A DNA stretch of 36,815 nt from Novosphingobium sp. (GCF_030696665.1 NZ_JAUYRV010000006.1:1-36815); one strand, 5' to 3'. Counted from the first letter of the stretch, positions 7,404 through 16,237 are shown. Notes: generated by a model not told the origin, from the sequence alone. Made by a program: numbers and translations.

Positions 7404-8789
7404 ATGCGCCCTCAAGTTATCATTATCGGACGCCCGAATGTCGGGAAGTCCACCATTTTCAACCGCCTCGTGGGCAAAAAGCTCGCACTGGTGGACGATC
7501 AGCCCGGGGTCACGCGTGACCGCCGCTTTGGCGATGCCACGCTGCTGGGCCTTGATTTCACCATCGTCGATACCGCAGGTTGGGAAGACGAAGACCCCTC
7601 GACGCTGCCCGGACGGATGCGCAAGCAGACCGAGGCGTCGCTAATTGGCGCCGATGTGGCGCTATTTGTTATCGACGCACGTGCAGGCGTGACCCCGCTG
7701 GACGAGGAAATCGCCCGGTATCTGCGCCAGAACCGTGTGCCCATCGTGCTGATGGCCAACAAGGCCGAAGGGCGTCAGGGCGATCCAGGCATTTTCGAGG
7801 CGTTTTCGCTGGGCTTCGGCGAGCCGGTCGCGTTCTCCGCTGAACATGGTCAGGGCCTTGCCGATCTGTTCGAAGCGTTGCGCCCGCATATCGAGGCCAA
7901 GCAAGCCGAGGCGGACGAGGATGACATTCCTTCGGTGGACGATGAGGAAGAATTCGATCCCGAATCCGTCCTGAAACTCGCCATCGTTGGCCGCCCGAAC
8001 GCGGGCAAGTCTACGCTGATCAACCGGTTGCTGGGCGAAGATCGCCTTCTGACGGGGCCAGAAGCGGGCATTACGCGCGATTCAATTGCGATTGACTGGC
8101 AGTGGTTCGATCCCAAGCGTGAAGGCTATCGCCCGGTGCGCCTGATCGACACCGCCGGCATGCGCAAGAAGGCCAACGTGGTCGACAAGCTTGAACGGAT
8201 GTCGGTTGCCGATGCGCGCCATGCCATCGATTTTGCCGAAGTCGTCGTGCTGATGCTCGATGCCACGCGCGGGCTGGAGCATCAGGATCTCAAGATCGCC
8301 TCGATGGTGCTCGAGGAAGGTCGCGCGTTGATGATCGCGATTAACAAGTGGGACATCGCCGAAGATCCCTCGGGCCTGTTCCAAGGCATCCGTGCCGCGC
8401 TGGAAGATGGCCTTGCGCAAGTGCGCGGTGTGCCGTTGCTGGCGATTTCAGGCCGCACCGGCAAGGGGCTGGACGAGATGCTCTCCGCCGCGTTCGAAAT
8501 CCGTGCCGCATGGTCCAAACGCGTGGCCACCGCCGCGCTCAACCGCTGGTTCGATGATGCGCTGGCCGCCAATCCGCCGCCTGCGCCGGGTGGCCGCCGC
8601 ATCAAACTGCGCTATATCACGCAGGCGAAAACGCGCCCGCCGGGCTTCATCCTGTTTGGCACGCGGCTCGATCAATTGCCGGAAAGCTATCGGCGTTATC
8701 TGATCAACAGCATCCGCCGCGAACTGGGCTTTGACGCCGTGCCAATCCGCATGACGTTGCGCAGCCCCAAGAACCCGTTCGCGAAGTAG
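7404..8789 (+). CDS. der: Ribosome-assembly GTPase Der (EngA)
   Basis: 461 residues from ATG 7404, preceded by GGGAGG. Two GTPase domains in tandem are the hallmark of Der: the first P-loop is GRPNVGKST (9-17) with DTAGW at 56-60 and NKAE at 119-122; the second is GRPNAGKST (196-204) with DTAGM and NKWD. An acidic linker (about 168-187) joins them. The C-terminal KH-like domain contains IKLRYITQAKTRPPGFI. Der acts in late assembly of the 50S ribosomal subunit in the cytoplasm and is usually essential. Length is in the normal range. The DUF983 gene starts one base after its stop. Confidence 0.97.
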   Translation: MRPQVIIIGRPNVGKSTIFNRLVGKKLALVDDQPGVTRDRRFGDATLLGLDFTIVDTAGWEDEDPSTLPGRMRKQTEASLIGADVALFVIDARAGVTPLDEEIARYLRQNRVPIVLMANKAEGRQGDPGIFEAFSLGFGEPVAFSAEHGQGLADLFEALRPHIEAKQAEADEDDIPSVDDEEEFDPESVLKLAIVGRPNAGKSTLINRLLGEDRLLTGPEAGITRDSIAIDWQWFDPKREGYRPVRLIDTAGMRKKANVVDKLERMSVADARHAIDFAEVVVLMLDATRGLEHQDLKIASMVLEEGRALMIAINKWDIAEDPSGLFQGIRAALEDGLAQVRGVPLLAISGRTGKGLDEMLSAAFEIRAAWSKRVATAALNRWFDDALAANPPPAPGGRRIKLRYITQAKTRPPGFILFGTRLDQLPESYRRYLINSIRRELGFDAVPIRMTLRSPKNPFAK

Positions 8790-8790
8790 C

Positions 8791-9216
8791 GTGCCAAACG
8801 CCGCCCTGCCGCTTGACCGTGCCAGCCTTCCGCAAGGGCTAAGCGCGGCGCTCTGGCGGGGGGTGAAGGGCAAGTGTCCGCGCTGCGGCGGGACGCATCT
8901 GTTTGCGGCATTCCTGAAGCCGGTAGAACGCTGCCGCCTCTGCGGGCAGAACTGGACGCTGCACGCGGCCGACGATTTTCCGCCGTACATCGCGATCTTG
9001 CTGACCGGGCACATCATGGCCCCGGTCATCATCGAACTGGGCCTCAGCCCTGCCGTTCCGGCGTGGGCTATGATGCTGATTGTGGCGGTAATGGCCGTCG
9101 GGTTGCTGGGCGCTTTCCTGCAACCGGCCAAAGGTGGCGTGATTGCGCTGCAGTGGTGGCTGGGGATGCAGGGCTTTGCGGCCAAGCCGGGCCGGGTTGA
9201 AGCCGGGCTGAAATAG
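8791..9216 (+). CDS. DUF983 zinc-ribbon membrane protein
   Basis: 141 residues from GTG 8791, one base after the der stop; no ATG lies near the N-terminus. A zinc-ribbon-like motif CPRCGG (Cys29, Cys32) pairs with CRLCG (Cys48, Cys51). Two membrane segments follow at about 65-87 and 90-110, then LQWWLGMQGF. This is the DUF983 family, common in alphaproteobacteria. No reaction is known to me. In other genomes relatives often sit near cytochrome oxidase genes, but here the neighbour is der, with which it is likely cotranscribed. Confidence 0.85.
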   Translation: MPNAALPLDRASLPQGLSAALWRGVKGKCPRCGGTHLFAAFLKPVERCRLCGQNWTLHAADDFPPYIAILLTGHIMAPVIIELGLSPAVPAWAMMLIVAVMAVGLLGAFLQPAKGGVIALQWWLGMQGFAAKPGRVEAGLK

Positions 9217-9293
9217 CCGGTTTTCTGCTGCAAGTCAGAGCTTGCGCGTTTTAAGCATTCGGTTAAATCCACTCACCTGCACAGGAGAGGTTG

Positions 9294-10067
9294 ATGGACT
9301 GCCCACGCTATTCGCTTGAAGGCCGCGTTGCGCTGATTACCGGCGCTTCATCCGGGCTGGGTGCGCATTTCGCGCGGCTCTATGCGGCGGCTGGGGCGGC
9401 GGTCGTCATTGGCGCGCGGCGGGTCGAGCGTGTGGCGGCGCTGATGGACGAGATCAACACGCGCGGCGGCAGGGCGCTGGCGGTGGCGCTTGATGTGACG
9501 GACGAGGCTTCGATCATCGCGGCGTTCGATGCGGCCGAAGCGGGGCTGGGCGTGCCTGATGTGGTGGTGGCCAATGCCGGGATCGTCGAGGCGGGGAGGT
9601 CGGTCGACCTGTCCGCAGATATGGTGCGCCGCGTGGTCGATACGAACTTCAACGGTGTCTACCTCACGGCCCGTGAAGGCGGGCGCCGGATGATTGCGGC
9701 GGGATCGAAACAATCGGAGAAGGGTCGCGTGATCCTCACTGGGTCGATCACCGCACAGACGACCGGGAGCGGCGATTCCGCCTATGCCGCTACCAAGCTG
9801 GCGGTACAGCATCTGGGGCGGCAGTTTGCGCGCGAATGGGCGCGGCTGGGAATCAACGTCAACGTGATCCAGCCCGGCTATATCCGCACCGAGATTGACG
9901 GCGAATGGTTCGATACCGATGGCGGCAAGGCGCAGATTGCGGCGTGGCCGAGGAAGCGGTTGGCCGAGATTTCGGCGCTGGATGACATGATGCTGTTCTT
10001 TGCATCAGACGCATCACGGCAGGTGACGGGGACATTTATCTCGGTGGATGACGGGCAGTCATTGTAA
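9294..10067 (+). CDS. SDR-family NAD(P)-dependent oxidoreductase
   Basis: 257 residues from ATG 9294, with AGGAGAGG directly upstream; a TTG at 9291 is less likely. It is a classical short-chain dehydrogenase: cofactor motif TGASSGLG (16-23), the NAG motif in VVVANAGIVEAG, and the catalytic Ser151, Tyr164 and Lys168 (YAATK). The PGYIRTEI segment after the active site is typical. ARR at 41-43 after the second strand would suit NADP(H). The substrate cannot be told from sequence; close relatives are annotated as 3-oxoacyl-ACP-reductase-like or fatty acid and alcohol dehydrogenases. It is probably a single-gene unit, 77 bases after DUF983, ending at a palindromic repeat. Confidence 0.9.
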   Translation: MDCPRYSLEGRVALITGASSGLGAHFARLYAAAGAAVVIGARRVERVAALMDEINTRGGRALAVALDVTDEASIIAAFDAAEAGLGVPDVVVANAGIVEAGRSVDLSADMVRRVVDTNFNGVYLTAREGGRRMIAAGSKQSEKGRVILTGSITAQTTGSGDSAYAATKLAVQHLGRQFAREWARLGINVNVIQPGYIRTEIDGEWFDTDGGKAQIAAWPRKRLAEISALDDMMLFFASDASRQVTGTFISVDDGQSL

Positions 10068-10089
10068 CGCGCCCCAAGCGCAACATTGC

Positions 10090-10167
10090 GTCCCCGCGTA
10101 GGCGGGGACCTCAGGCCGTCTACGCTGACCCATCATAAGCTGCACGAGGCCCCCGCCTTCGCGGGGG
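10090..10167. repeat. Paired palindromic repeat element (family B), second copy
   Basis: Hairpin GTCCCCGC/GCGGGGAC (10090-10109, loop GTAG) is followed by CTCAGGC. Hairpin CCCCCGC/GCGGGGG (10150-10167, loop CTTC) is preceded by GAGG. Stem sequence, the TCAGGC flank and the facing arrangement match the element at 6361-6478. It sits in the convergent gap between the SDR gene and dsbD, so it may also act as a two-way terminator. Confidence 0.75.
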
Positions 10168-10189
10168 CGCACTGAGCTATAGTGAAGAG

Positions 10190-12235
10190 CTAATTGCTGG
10201 GCAGTTCCGCCAGCAGGTCCGGCGTCAGCACTTGCGGCAACTGGCGTGGTTCTACTCCGTTCGCCGGATACCACAAATAGAGTGGCACGCCGGCAACACC
10301 CTGTGCGGTCAGGAATTTCGTGATCGCCGGATCGCGGCGTGTCCAGTCGCCGACCAGCACGACAACGCCTGCCTTTTCAAACGCCGCTTTGGTGCTTTCA
10401 CGCTCGATCGACGTGCCTTCGTTGACCTTGCAGGACAGGCACCAGTCTGCGGTGAAATAGGCGAAGACGGGCTTTCCAGCCTTACGTGCTTCCGCAAGGG
10501 CCGCCTCGGAGAAGGGCTTGGCCGCGAGCAGGCCGCCGCTGTCAGCAACTGGGGCCGTGGCAAGGCGCGGGGTGGCGGCGAAGGCGGCGGCACCGAGCAG
10601 GAGCGTAGCAGGTAAGGTCCACGCCATCACTGCGCGGCCCCGGCGCTGGCCCTTGCCAGTGAATGCCAGCAGAACGACCAATGCCGAGGCAAGCGCTACC
10701 ATGGCGGCGACGAACTCTGCCCCACCTACGCGCCATGCCAGCCAGCCTAGCGCCAACGCCGTCAGGCCCATCGGCAGCGCCATCCAGCGGCGGAAGCGCT
10801 CCATCCACGCACCGGGCTTGGGCAGTAGGCGGCGCAGCGCCGGGATGAAGCCGAGCAGCAGGAACGGCAGGGCAAGGCCAAGGCCGAGCGCCGCAAATAC
10901 GCCCAGCGCGGCCCATATCGGCAGGACCAGCGCCGCACCCATCGCTGCGGCCATGAACGGACCGGTGCAGGGCGTGGCGACGAAAGCGGCAAGCAGGCCG
11001 GTGCCGAACGCGCCGGAATTGCCTGCGCCGCGCTCGACCGACAGGCCGGGGAGTTCATAGACGCCCAGCAGGTTGGCAGTGATCGCCACGGCCAGCAGCA
11101 ACAGGACGGCCACGACGCCGGGTTCCTGCAACTGGAACGCCCAGCCAACCTGTTCCCCGCCCGCGCGCAAGGCCAGCATCACGCCGCCGAGCAGCAGGCA
11201 TGCAAGGACGACCCCGCCGGTGTAGGCGAGGCCTTCGGATCGCGCGTTGTGGGAGTTACCACGAGCGAGCGCGAGCGCCTTGAGGCTGAGGATCGGGAAG
11301 ACGCAAGGCATGATGTTGAGGATCAGCCCGCCGAGGAACGCACCGAGGAGTGCAAGGCCGAGCGTGGCGACAGAGAAGGTGGCCGTGCCGCCAACTTCCT
11401 CGCCGCTGGTGGAGACGGCTCCCGGCGCTGCGGTGAATGCGATGCCGCCTGCGTCCTTGCCCATCGCCAGCACGCCTTCGACCTTTTGCGCAGGCGTGGG
11501 GGAAGCGGCGAGCGGCACTTCCACGATCAGCGTATCGCCATCACGGAAGAAGCGCTGCGGCGCGCCGTAGTTCGCCAGTCCCTCGGTCGAGAGGAACAGG
11601 TGCGGTGTGTCGAGCGGGGCCGAGCCCGGGAAGGGCAGGGCAATGCGCAGGGCCTTGTCCGTCAGCGCAAAGCTGCCAGCACGATCAAGCGGGGCAGGCA
11701 GGGCTGCGCGCCAGCCTTCAAAGCGGGCGTCTTTTGCGCCGCTGCCGATTGTGACGGTGCCCTGCAATTCAGCGCGTTCGGGCACGCAGATGGCGTCGGT
11801 GCAGGCCAGCCACTGGGCTTTGACGCTTATCGGCAAGGTGCTGCCCCGAACAGCACCTACAGGCACCCTGAACGGCACCAAGACGGCGTAGTCGTGTTCA
11901 TAGACGTGGTTCATCAGGCCCTGGATGACCAACGTCTGCGGCACTGGAAACTGCATTGCGCCGGTTGTGGCCCCTTGCGGCAAAGTCCAGTCGAGCGTCA
12001 GGCCGTAACCCGCATCGCCGGGGTTGGACCAATAGCCGTGCCACCCCTTTTCCGGCTGCATCAACAGCGCGAGTGTGACCGTGCCGCCCGGCTCCACCGG
12101 ACCTTCTGCCAAAAGCGAGGTCTGCACGTGATTGGGGGCGGCGCGTGCCGGGGCGAAGTTCAGGAGCAACAAGGCCGTCACAAACATCGCTATGATGCGC
12201 AAAGTGTTGATCCGGGCCGTTTCGCTGATCGGCAT
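10190..12235 (-). CDS. dsbD: Thiol:disulfide interchange protein DsbD, three-domain form
   Basis: 681 residues from ATG 12235. The open frame runs on to 13636, but that part is antisense to the phosphatase gene. The signal peptide runs to about residue 32 (APARA). The N-terminal periplasmic domain has the Cys145/Cys150 pair in ACTDAICVPE. The membrane domain (about 288-525, eight predicted helices) has Cys311 in IMPCVFP and Cys423 in TPCTGPF, the conserved pair that carries electrons across the inner membrane. The C-terminal thioredoxin domain has Cys599 and Cys602 in DWCLSCK. The chain moves reducing power from cytoplasmic thioredoxin to periplasmic partners. At 681 residues it is longer than E. 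coli DsbD and resembles ScsB-like forms. Other starts are 12289 and 12187. Confidence 0.92.
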   Translation of the reverse strand: MPISETARINTLRIIAMFVTALLLLNFAPARAAPNHVQTSLLAEGPVEPGGTVTLALLMQPEKGWHGYWSNPGDAGYGLTLDWTLPQGATTGAMQFPVPQTLVIQGLMNHVYEHDYAVLVPFRVPVGAVRGSTLPISVKAQWLACTDAICVPERAELQGTVTIGSGAKDARFEGWRAALPAPLDRAGSFALTDKALRIALPFPGSAPLDTPHLFLSTEGLANYGAPQRFFRDGDTLIVEVPLAASPTPAQKVEGVLAMGKDAGGIAFTAAPGAVSTSGEEVGGTATFSVATLGLALLGAFLGGLILNIMPCVFPILSLKALALARGNSHNARSEGLAYTGGVVLACLLLGGVMLALRAGGEQVGWAFQLQEPGVVAVLLLLAVAITANLLGVYELPGLSVERGAGNSGAFGTGLLAAFVATPCTGPFMAAAMGAALVLPIWAALGVFAALGLGLALPFLLLGFIPALRRLLPKPGAWMERFRRWMALPMGLTALALGWLAWRVGGAEFVAAMVALASALVVLLAFTGKGQRRGRAVMAWTLPATLLLGAAAFAATPRLATAPVADSGGLLAAKPFSEAALAEARKAGKPVFAYFTADWCLSCKVNEGTSIERESTKAAFEKAGVVVLVGDWTRRDPAITKFLTAQGVAGVPLYLWYPANGVEPRQLPQVLTPDLLAELPSN

Positions 12236-12236
12236 A

Positions 12237-12265
12237 AAGGGGGCCAAGGTCCAAAAAGGCCCCTT
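12237..12265 (-). other. Imperfect hairpin directly before the dsbD start
   Basis: AAGGGGGCC (12237-12245) faces GGCCCCTT (12258-12265) with one bulged base. In the dsbD transcript the stem would end one base before the ATG at 12235, where a ribosome-binding site should be; no Shine-Dalgarno is visible. Either the hairpin restricts translation or the true start is elsewhere (12289 upstream, or 12187 downstream). Confidence 0.3.
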
Positions 12266-12355
12266 GAACGAGAGCGAAAGCGGGGCCATGCGTAGCGCTC
12301 TTGGGCGTCCTACGGCTGGCCTTGCCTTGAGTCCAGTAAGCTTGCCCATAGGAGT

Positions 12356-14035
12356 ATGTCGCGCGTGAAAAGCCTTGCGAAGTCTGTTGCCGTGCTGATG
12401 GCAACTGCCCTGCCGATGATCCCCGTCACTGCGCAAGAAGCGCCGCAACCGGTGAGCCAGCAGGTGCCGGCCAATGCGCCCCGGCTGATCGTGGCGATTG
12501 CGATTGACCAGTTGTCTTCGGACGTATTTGCCCAGTATCGCCAGCGCTTTACCGGCGGTTTTGCGCGGTTGACGCAGGGTGCGGTGTTCCCGGCGGGCTA
12601 CCAGAGCCATGCGGCGACCGAGACTTGCCCCGGCCATTCCACCATCCTTACCGGCAACCGCCCTGCGCACACCGGGATCATTGCCAATTCGTGGATCGAC
12701 CAGTCGGTCACGGTGGGGCCGAACGTAGTCTATTGCGCCGAGGATGTGGCGCAGCGCAGCGCAGGTTCCAAGGACTATGTCGCCTCCACCGTGCATCTGC
12801 TGGTCCCGACGCTGGGCGAGTGGATGAAGCAGGCCAACCCGGCTGCGCGCAACATTGCCGTTTCGGGCAAGGATCGCGGTGCGCTGATGATGGGCGGGCA
12901 CAATATCGATCAGGTTTACTGGTGGAAGGGCAAGGGTTTTGCCACGCTGAACGGGCGCGACATTGGCCCCGCCGCCGTGGCGCAGAATGACGAGATTACG
13001 AAGGCGCTGGCCAAGGGTGCGCCAGAGTTCCCCCTGCCAGACTATTGCCGCCGCGCAGACCGTGCGATCAAGGCGGGCAGTGCAACCGTTGGTAACGGCC
13101 ATTTCGCGCTGAAAGCGGGCGATGCCAATGCTTTCCGCACATCGCCCCGGCTGGACCGGGCGACGCTGGATCTGGGCCTGAAGCTGGTGGACGAGCAGAA
13201 GCTGGGCAAAGGTGCAGTGCCTGATGTGCTGTCGGTCAGCCTTTCCGCCACGGACTATGTCGGCCATTCGACCGGCACCGAAGGCGCGGAAATGTGCATT
13301 CAGCTGACGCAGCTCGACATGGCGCTGGGCGATTTCTTTGCCAGCCTCGACAAGCGCGGGATCGACTATGGCGTAGTGCTGACGGCGGATCACGGCGGGT
13401 TCGATCTGCCGGAACGGTTGCACGAGCAGGCGTTGGACAAGGCCTCGCGGGTGAGCAGCGCCGTTTCCGCGACTGCACTTTCGGCTACGCTGGGCAAGAA
13501 GTATGGGCTGGAGGCGAAGGATCTTGTCCTTTCTGATGGCGCTGCGGGTGATTACTGGCTGCGGCGCGATCTGGCCCCCGGCCTGAAGGGCAAGCTGGTG
13601 GACGATGCCAAGGCGCTGCTTGAGGCTGATCCGCAAGTTGAAGTGGTGCTATCTGCCGCTGAAATTGCCGCGACGGCGATGCCGACCGGTTCCGCCGAGA
13701 CCTGGACTTTGGCCGAGCGTGCGCGCGCTTCTTACAATCCGCTGCATTCGGGCGATTTCGTGGTCATGCTGAAGCGCGGCGTGGTGCCCATTCCCACGCC
13801 CGGGCCGGGCTATGTGGCAACGCATGGCAGCCCGTGGGACTATGACCGGCGCGTGCCGATCCTGTTCTGGCGCAAGGGCATGACCGGGTTCGAACAGCCG
13901 AGCGCCATTGAAACGGTGGATATCGCCCCTTCGCTGGCGGCGTGGATTGGCCTCAAGATCCCCGAAGGTGCATTTGACGGACGCTGTCTCGACCTTGATG
14001 GTGGCCCCGGCAATACGTGTGGAGCGATCAGGTGA
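12356..14035 (+). CDS. PafA/SPAP-type alkaline phosphatase
   Basis: 559 residues from ATG 12356; a GTG at 12365 has better spacing to the GGAG at 12351 and could be the true start. The signal peptide ends near VTAQE (27). The fold is the alkaline phosphatase superfamily with a threonine nucleophile: Asp51 in AIDQL, Thr90 in TETCPGHSTILTG, Asn111, and Lys172/Arg174 in SGKDRGA. This Asn-Lys-Arg set replaces the Arg and third metal of E. coli PhoA and is the signature of Elizabethkingia PafA and the Sphingomonas enzyme SPAP. Zinc ligands include TADHGGFD and ATHGSPWDYD. It should be a periplasmic, zinc-dependent, phosphate-insensitive phosphomonoesterase. No Pho box was recognised. Its stop overlaps the next start (GTGA). 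Confidence 0.9.
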   Translation: MSRVKSLAKSVAVLMATALPMIPVTAQEAPQPVSQQVPANAPRLIVAIAIDQLSSDVFAQYRQRFTGGFARLTQGAVFPAGYQSHAATETCPGHSTILTGNRPAHTGIIANSWIDQSVTVGPNVVYCAEDVAQRSAGSKDYVASTVHLLVPTLGEWMKQANPAARNIAVSGKDRGALMMGGHNIDQVYWWKGKGFATLNGRDIGPAAVAQNDEITKALAKGAPEFPLPDYCRRADRAIKAGSATVGNGHFALKAGDANAFRTSPRLDRATLDLGLKLVDEQKLGKGAVPDVLSVSLSATDYVGHSTGTEGAEMCIQLTQLDMALGDFFASLDKRGIDYGVVLTADHGGFDLPERLHEQALDKASRVSSAVSATALSATLGKKYGLEAKDLVLSDGAAGDYWLRRDLAPGLKGKLVDDAKALLEADPQVEVVLSAAEIAATAMPTGSAETWTLAERARASYNPLHSGDFVVMLKRGVVPIPTPGPGYVATHGSPWDYDRRVPILFWRKGMTGFEQPSAIETVDIAPSLAAWIGLKIPEGAFDGRCLDLDGGPGNTCGAIR

Positions 14036-15252
14036 GCGATTCGAATTCCGATGTGGTGATCCTTGGCGGCGGGCTGGTCGGCATGACGCTGGCCATCGGC
14101 CTTGCCAAGGCTGGGATCAGTTCTCACGTGGTCGACAATTCCGATCCCGCTGCGCAGACGGCGGACGGGTTTGACGGGCGGGCGTCAGCGATCTCTACCG
14201 CAAGCTGGAACCTCTACACCAACCTCGGCATGGCTGATGATCTTGCGCCCAAGGGCTGCCCGATTGCATCCATCGCGGTAACCGACGGGATGAAGCCCGG
14301 GCGCATCGATTTCCAGCCGGGCGAGGGAGATGGCTCGCTCGGCCGCATGTACGCCAACCGCGACCTGCGCATTGCGATGTATGGCGTGGCCGCGCGTGAA
14401 GAGGCGATCAGCTTTCATCCCAACAGCCACGTCGTTTCGCGCGAACGGGGCGAGCATGGTGTGGCGGTGACTTTGGCCGATGGGCGCGTGCTGAAGGGGC
14501 GGCTTCTGGTGGCGGCAGAGGGGCGCAAGTCTCCCACCCGCGATGAGGCCGGGTTCACGCCTGCCAAATGGGACTATGGTCACCGCGCGATCATCGCCGG
14601 GCTGACGCATGAAAAGCCGCACGGCAACGTGGCGTGGGAAGTGTTCTATCCGGCGGGGCCTTTCGCGCTGCTGCCCTTGCTGGATACTGAGGACGGCAAG
14701 CATCGCTCCGCACTCGTCTGGACGGTGGGAGAGAAGGATGCCGCTGCGGTTCTGGCCATGCCTGAGGCGATGTTCCTGGGCGAAGTGGCGAGCAAAATGC
14801 ACGGTATCTTTGGCGAAATCGCGCTGGCCAGCGCGCGCACATCCTATCCGCTGAACTTCCACCACACCGCAAAGATCGTGGAAGACCGGCTGGCGCTGGT
14901 CGGCGACGCGGCCCACGGGATGCACCCGATTGCCGGGCAGGGCCTGAATGTGGGCCTGCGCGATGTGGCGGCGCTGGTCGAAGTGCTGGCCGATGGCGTG
15001 CGGCTGGGGCTTGATGTGGGCGATGCGCAATTGCTCGCGCGGTATGAACGCTGGCGCGCGGTTGATACCTTCATGGTAGCCACGGCAACGGATGTGCTGA
15101 CGCGAATGTTCGGCGTTCCGGGCAAGCTGCCGTCTGCCGTGCGCCGCCTTGGCATGGCGGGCGTGCAGCGCGCCGCTCCGCTCAAGCGCTGGTTCATGGA
15201 TGAGGCGCGCGGGATGAGTGGGAACCTGCCCAAGCTGCTGCGCGCGGCCTAG
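14032..15252 (+). CDS. UbiH/UbiF/Coq6-family FAD-dependent hydroxylase
   Basis: 406 residues from GTG 14032, which overlaps the phosphatase stop by four bases and has GGAG 7 bases upstream; a GTG at 14017 is less likely. The N-terminal dinucleotide motif is GGGLVG (12-17). The second FAD motif is LVGDAAHGMHPIAGQGLNVG, and LLVAAEGRKSPTR is the middle DG-type motif. The family hydroxylates the ring of ubiquinone precursors using O2 and NAD(P)H at the inner membrane. Which ring position this member modifies (C5, C1 or C6) cannot be told from sequence. The pairing with a periplasmic phosphatase has no obvious metabolic logic. Confidence 0.88.
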   Translation: MSDSNSDVVILGGGLVGMTLAIGLAKAGISSHVVDNSDPAAQTADGFDGRASAISTASWNLYTNLGMADDLAPKGCPIASIAVTDGMKPGRIDFQPGEGDGSLGRMYANRDLRIAMYGVAAREEAISFHPNSHVVSRERGEHGVAVTLADGRVLKGRLLVAAEGRKSPTRDEAGFTPAKWDYGHRAIIAGLTHEKPHGNVAWEVFYPAGPFALLPLLDTEDGKHRSALVWTVGEKDAAAVLAMPEAMFLGEVASKMHGIFGEIALASARTSYPLNFHHTAKIVEDRLALVGDAAHGMHPIAGQGLNVGLRDVAALVEVLADGVRLGLDVGDAQLLARYERWRAVDTFMVATATDVLTRMFGVPGKLPSAVRRLGMAGVQRAAPLKRWFMDEARGMSGNLPKLLRAA

Positions 15253-15268
15253 GGTCAGAAGTTGGGGG

Positions 15269-16237
15269 TCAGAACTCCGGTTCGGATGGTGCGGGCGCGG
15301 AAGCTGGGGCTTCAGCGGCCTCCGGTATCGGCAGTGTTGCTGGCGCTGTCGCAGGTGCTGATACGGGCTGTGCGCCGGTAAGCGCAGCGGCCTCAAGCTG
15401 ATCGAGTGCGCGCTGGGCGGCCATGTAATCGCGCGCGTGGACAATCCAGTCATTGGCAGCGGCGCGGCCTGGCATCTTCTCGATTTCAGCAACCGCCGCT
15501 TCCACTTTGCCGCCAGCCAGGAACGCGCGTGTGCGTTCAAGCCGCAGTTCGGGTGCGGGTGACGGCGAATCATCGTGGCGGACTACAAAGATATCCGAGA
15601 CTTGGCGGCTGAACCAATCCCACGTGCCTTCGTCTTTCGTCCCGCCGACCAGTTGAGTGCCAAGCAGTTCGAATTCTTCACCGAGTTGGGAGATCGTGAC
15701 GGGCATCGCCCCAGCGGCAATGACCCGGTCCACCGCTGCGCCTTGCGTCTGCCCGAAGCGGGCGCGAAGCTGAGCTTCGATCCAGCCGAGTGGCTGGCCG
15801 CGTTCAACCGCCCGGCGCGCCGCGAAGGCGAGGAGCAACGCTTCGGCATGGCTGGCATTGCCAGAGGCGGCGATGGCCTGCTGGTTCAGTTCCGCCAGCC
15901 GCTGTTCGAGCGCGGCCAGCTTTGCACTTGCGCTGTCGATCTGCGCATCAACCTGCGCGCGATTGGCAACGGCGACAGCTTCAGCCGCCGAAGCGCTGGG
16001 CGACGGCGGTGCGATGGGAGACGTGACGAGTTGTGGCACACCGGAATCGCCGATCTGCACATCGATCAATCCGTTGCGCCAGCCGAGCCATGCCGCCCCG
16101 GCGGCCCCTGCCAACAAACATCCTGCCACCAGCGCCGCAATTGTGCGCCCACCTAGGCCGCTTCGTCGCGGTGCCGCTTGCGGGCTATAGCCTAAGTCTT
16201 GCATCCGTTTTCGCTTGTCCTGTCGCCCCGATGTCAC
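15269..16237 (-). CDS. Mitofilin/Mic60-like inner-membrane protein (COG4223 type)
   Basis: 322 residues from GTG 16237, which overlaps the hemD stop by four bases (GTGA); ATG 16204, 11 codons in, is the alternative. A basic N-terminus precedes one membrane helix (about 32-51). A predicted coiled coil covers about 92-125 (AQIDSASAKLAALEQRLAEL). The C-terminal part, with LLAFAARRAVERGQPL and the VRHD...LRLERTRAFLAGG segment, matches alphaproteobacterial mitofilin domains, and the position behind hemC-hemD is the known place of this gene. Relatives shape or tether the inner membrane and are homologues of mitochondrial Mic60. It is shorter than many relatives. The C-terminus is a low-complexity Ala/Pro tail (about 290-322). 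Confidence 0.8.
   Translation of the reverse strand: MTSGRQDKRKRMQDLGYSPQAAPRRSGLGGRTIAALVAGCLLAGAAGAAWLGWRNGLIDVQIGDSGVPQLVTSPIAPPSPSASAAEAVAVANRAQVDAQIDSASAKLAALEQRLAELNQQAIAASGNASHAEALLLAFAARRAVERGQPLGWIEAQLRARFGQTQGAAVDRVIAAGAMPVTISQLGEEFELLGTQLVGGTKDEGTWDWFSRQVSDIFVVRHDDSPSPAPELRLERTRAFLAGGKVEAAVAEIEKMPGRAAANDWIVHARDYMAAQRALDQLEAAALTGAQPVSAPATAPATLPIPEAAEAPASAPAPSEPEF

Noticed and set aside
12236..13636. Long upstream extension of the minus-strand dsbD reading frame
   Set aside because: It is antisense to the phosphatase gene, shows no family match, and the signal peptide of DsbD begins at 12235.
15253..15277. Tandem GGGTCAGAA copies in the gap between the hydroxylase and the mitofilin-like gene
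   Set aside because: Two short copies only, overlapping a stop codon; likely chance.
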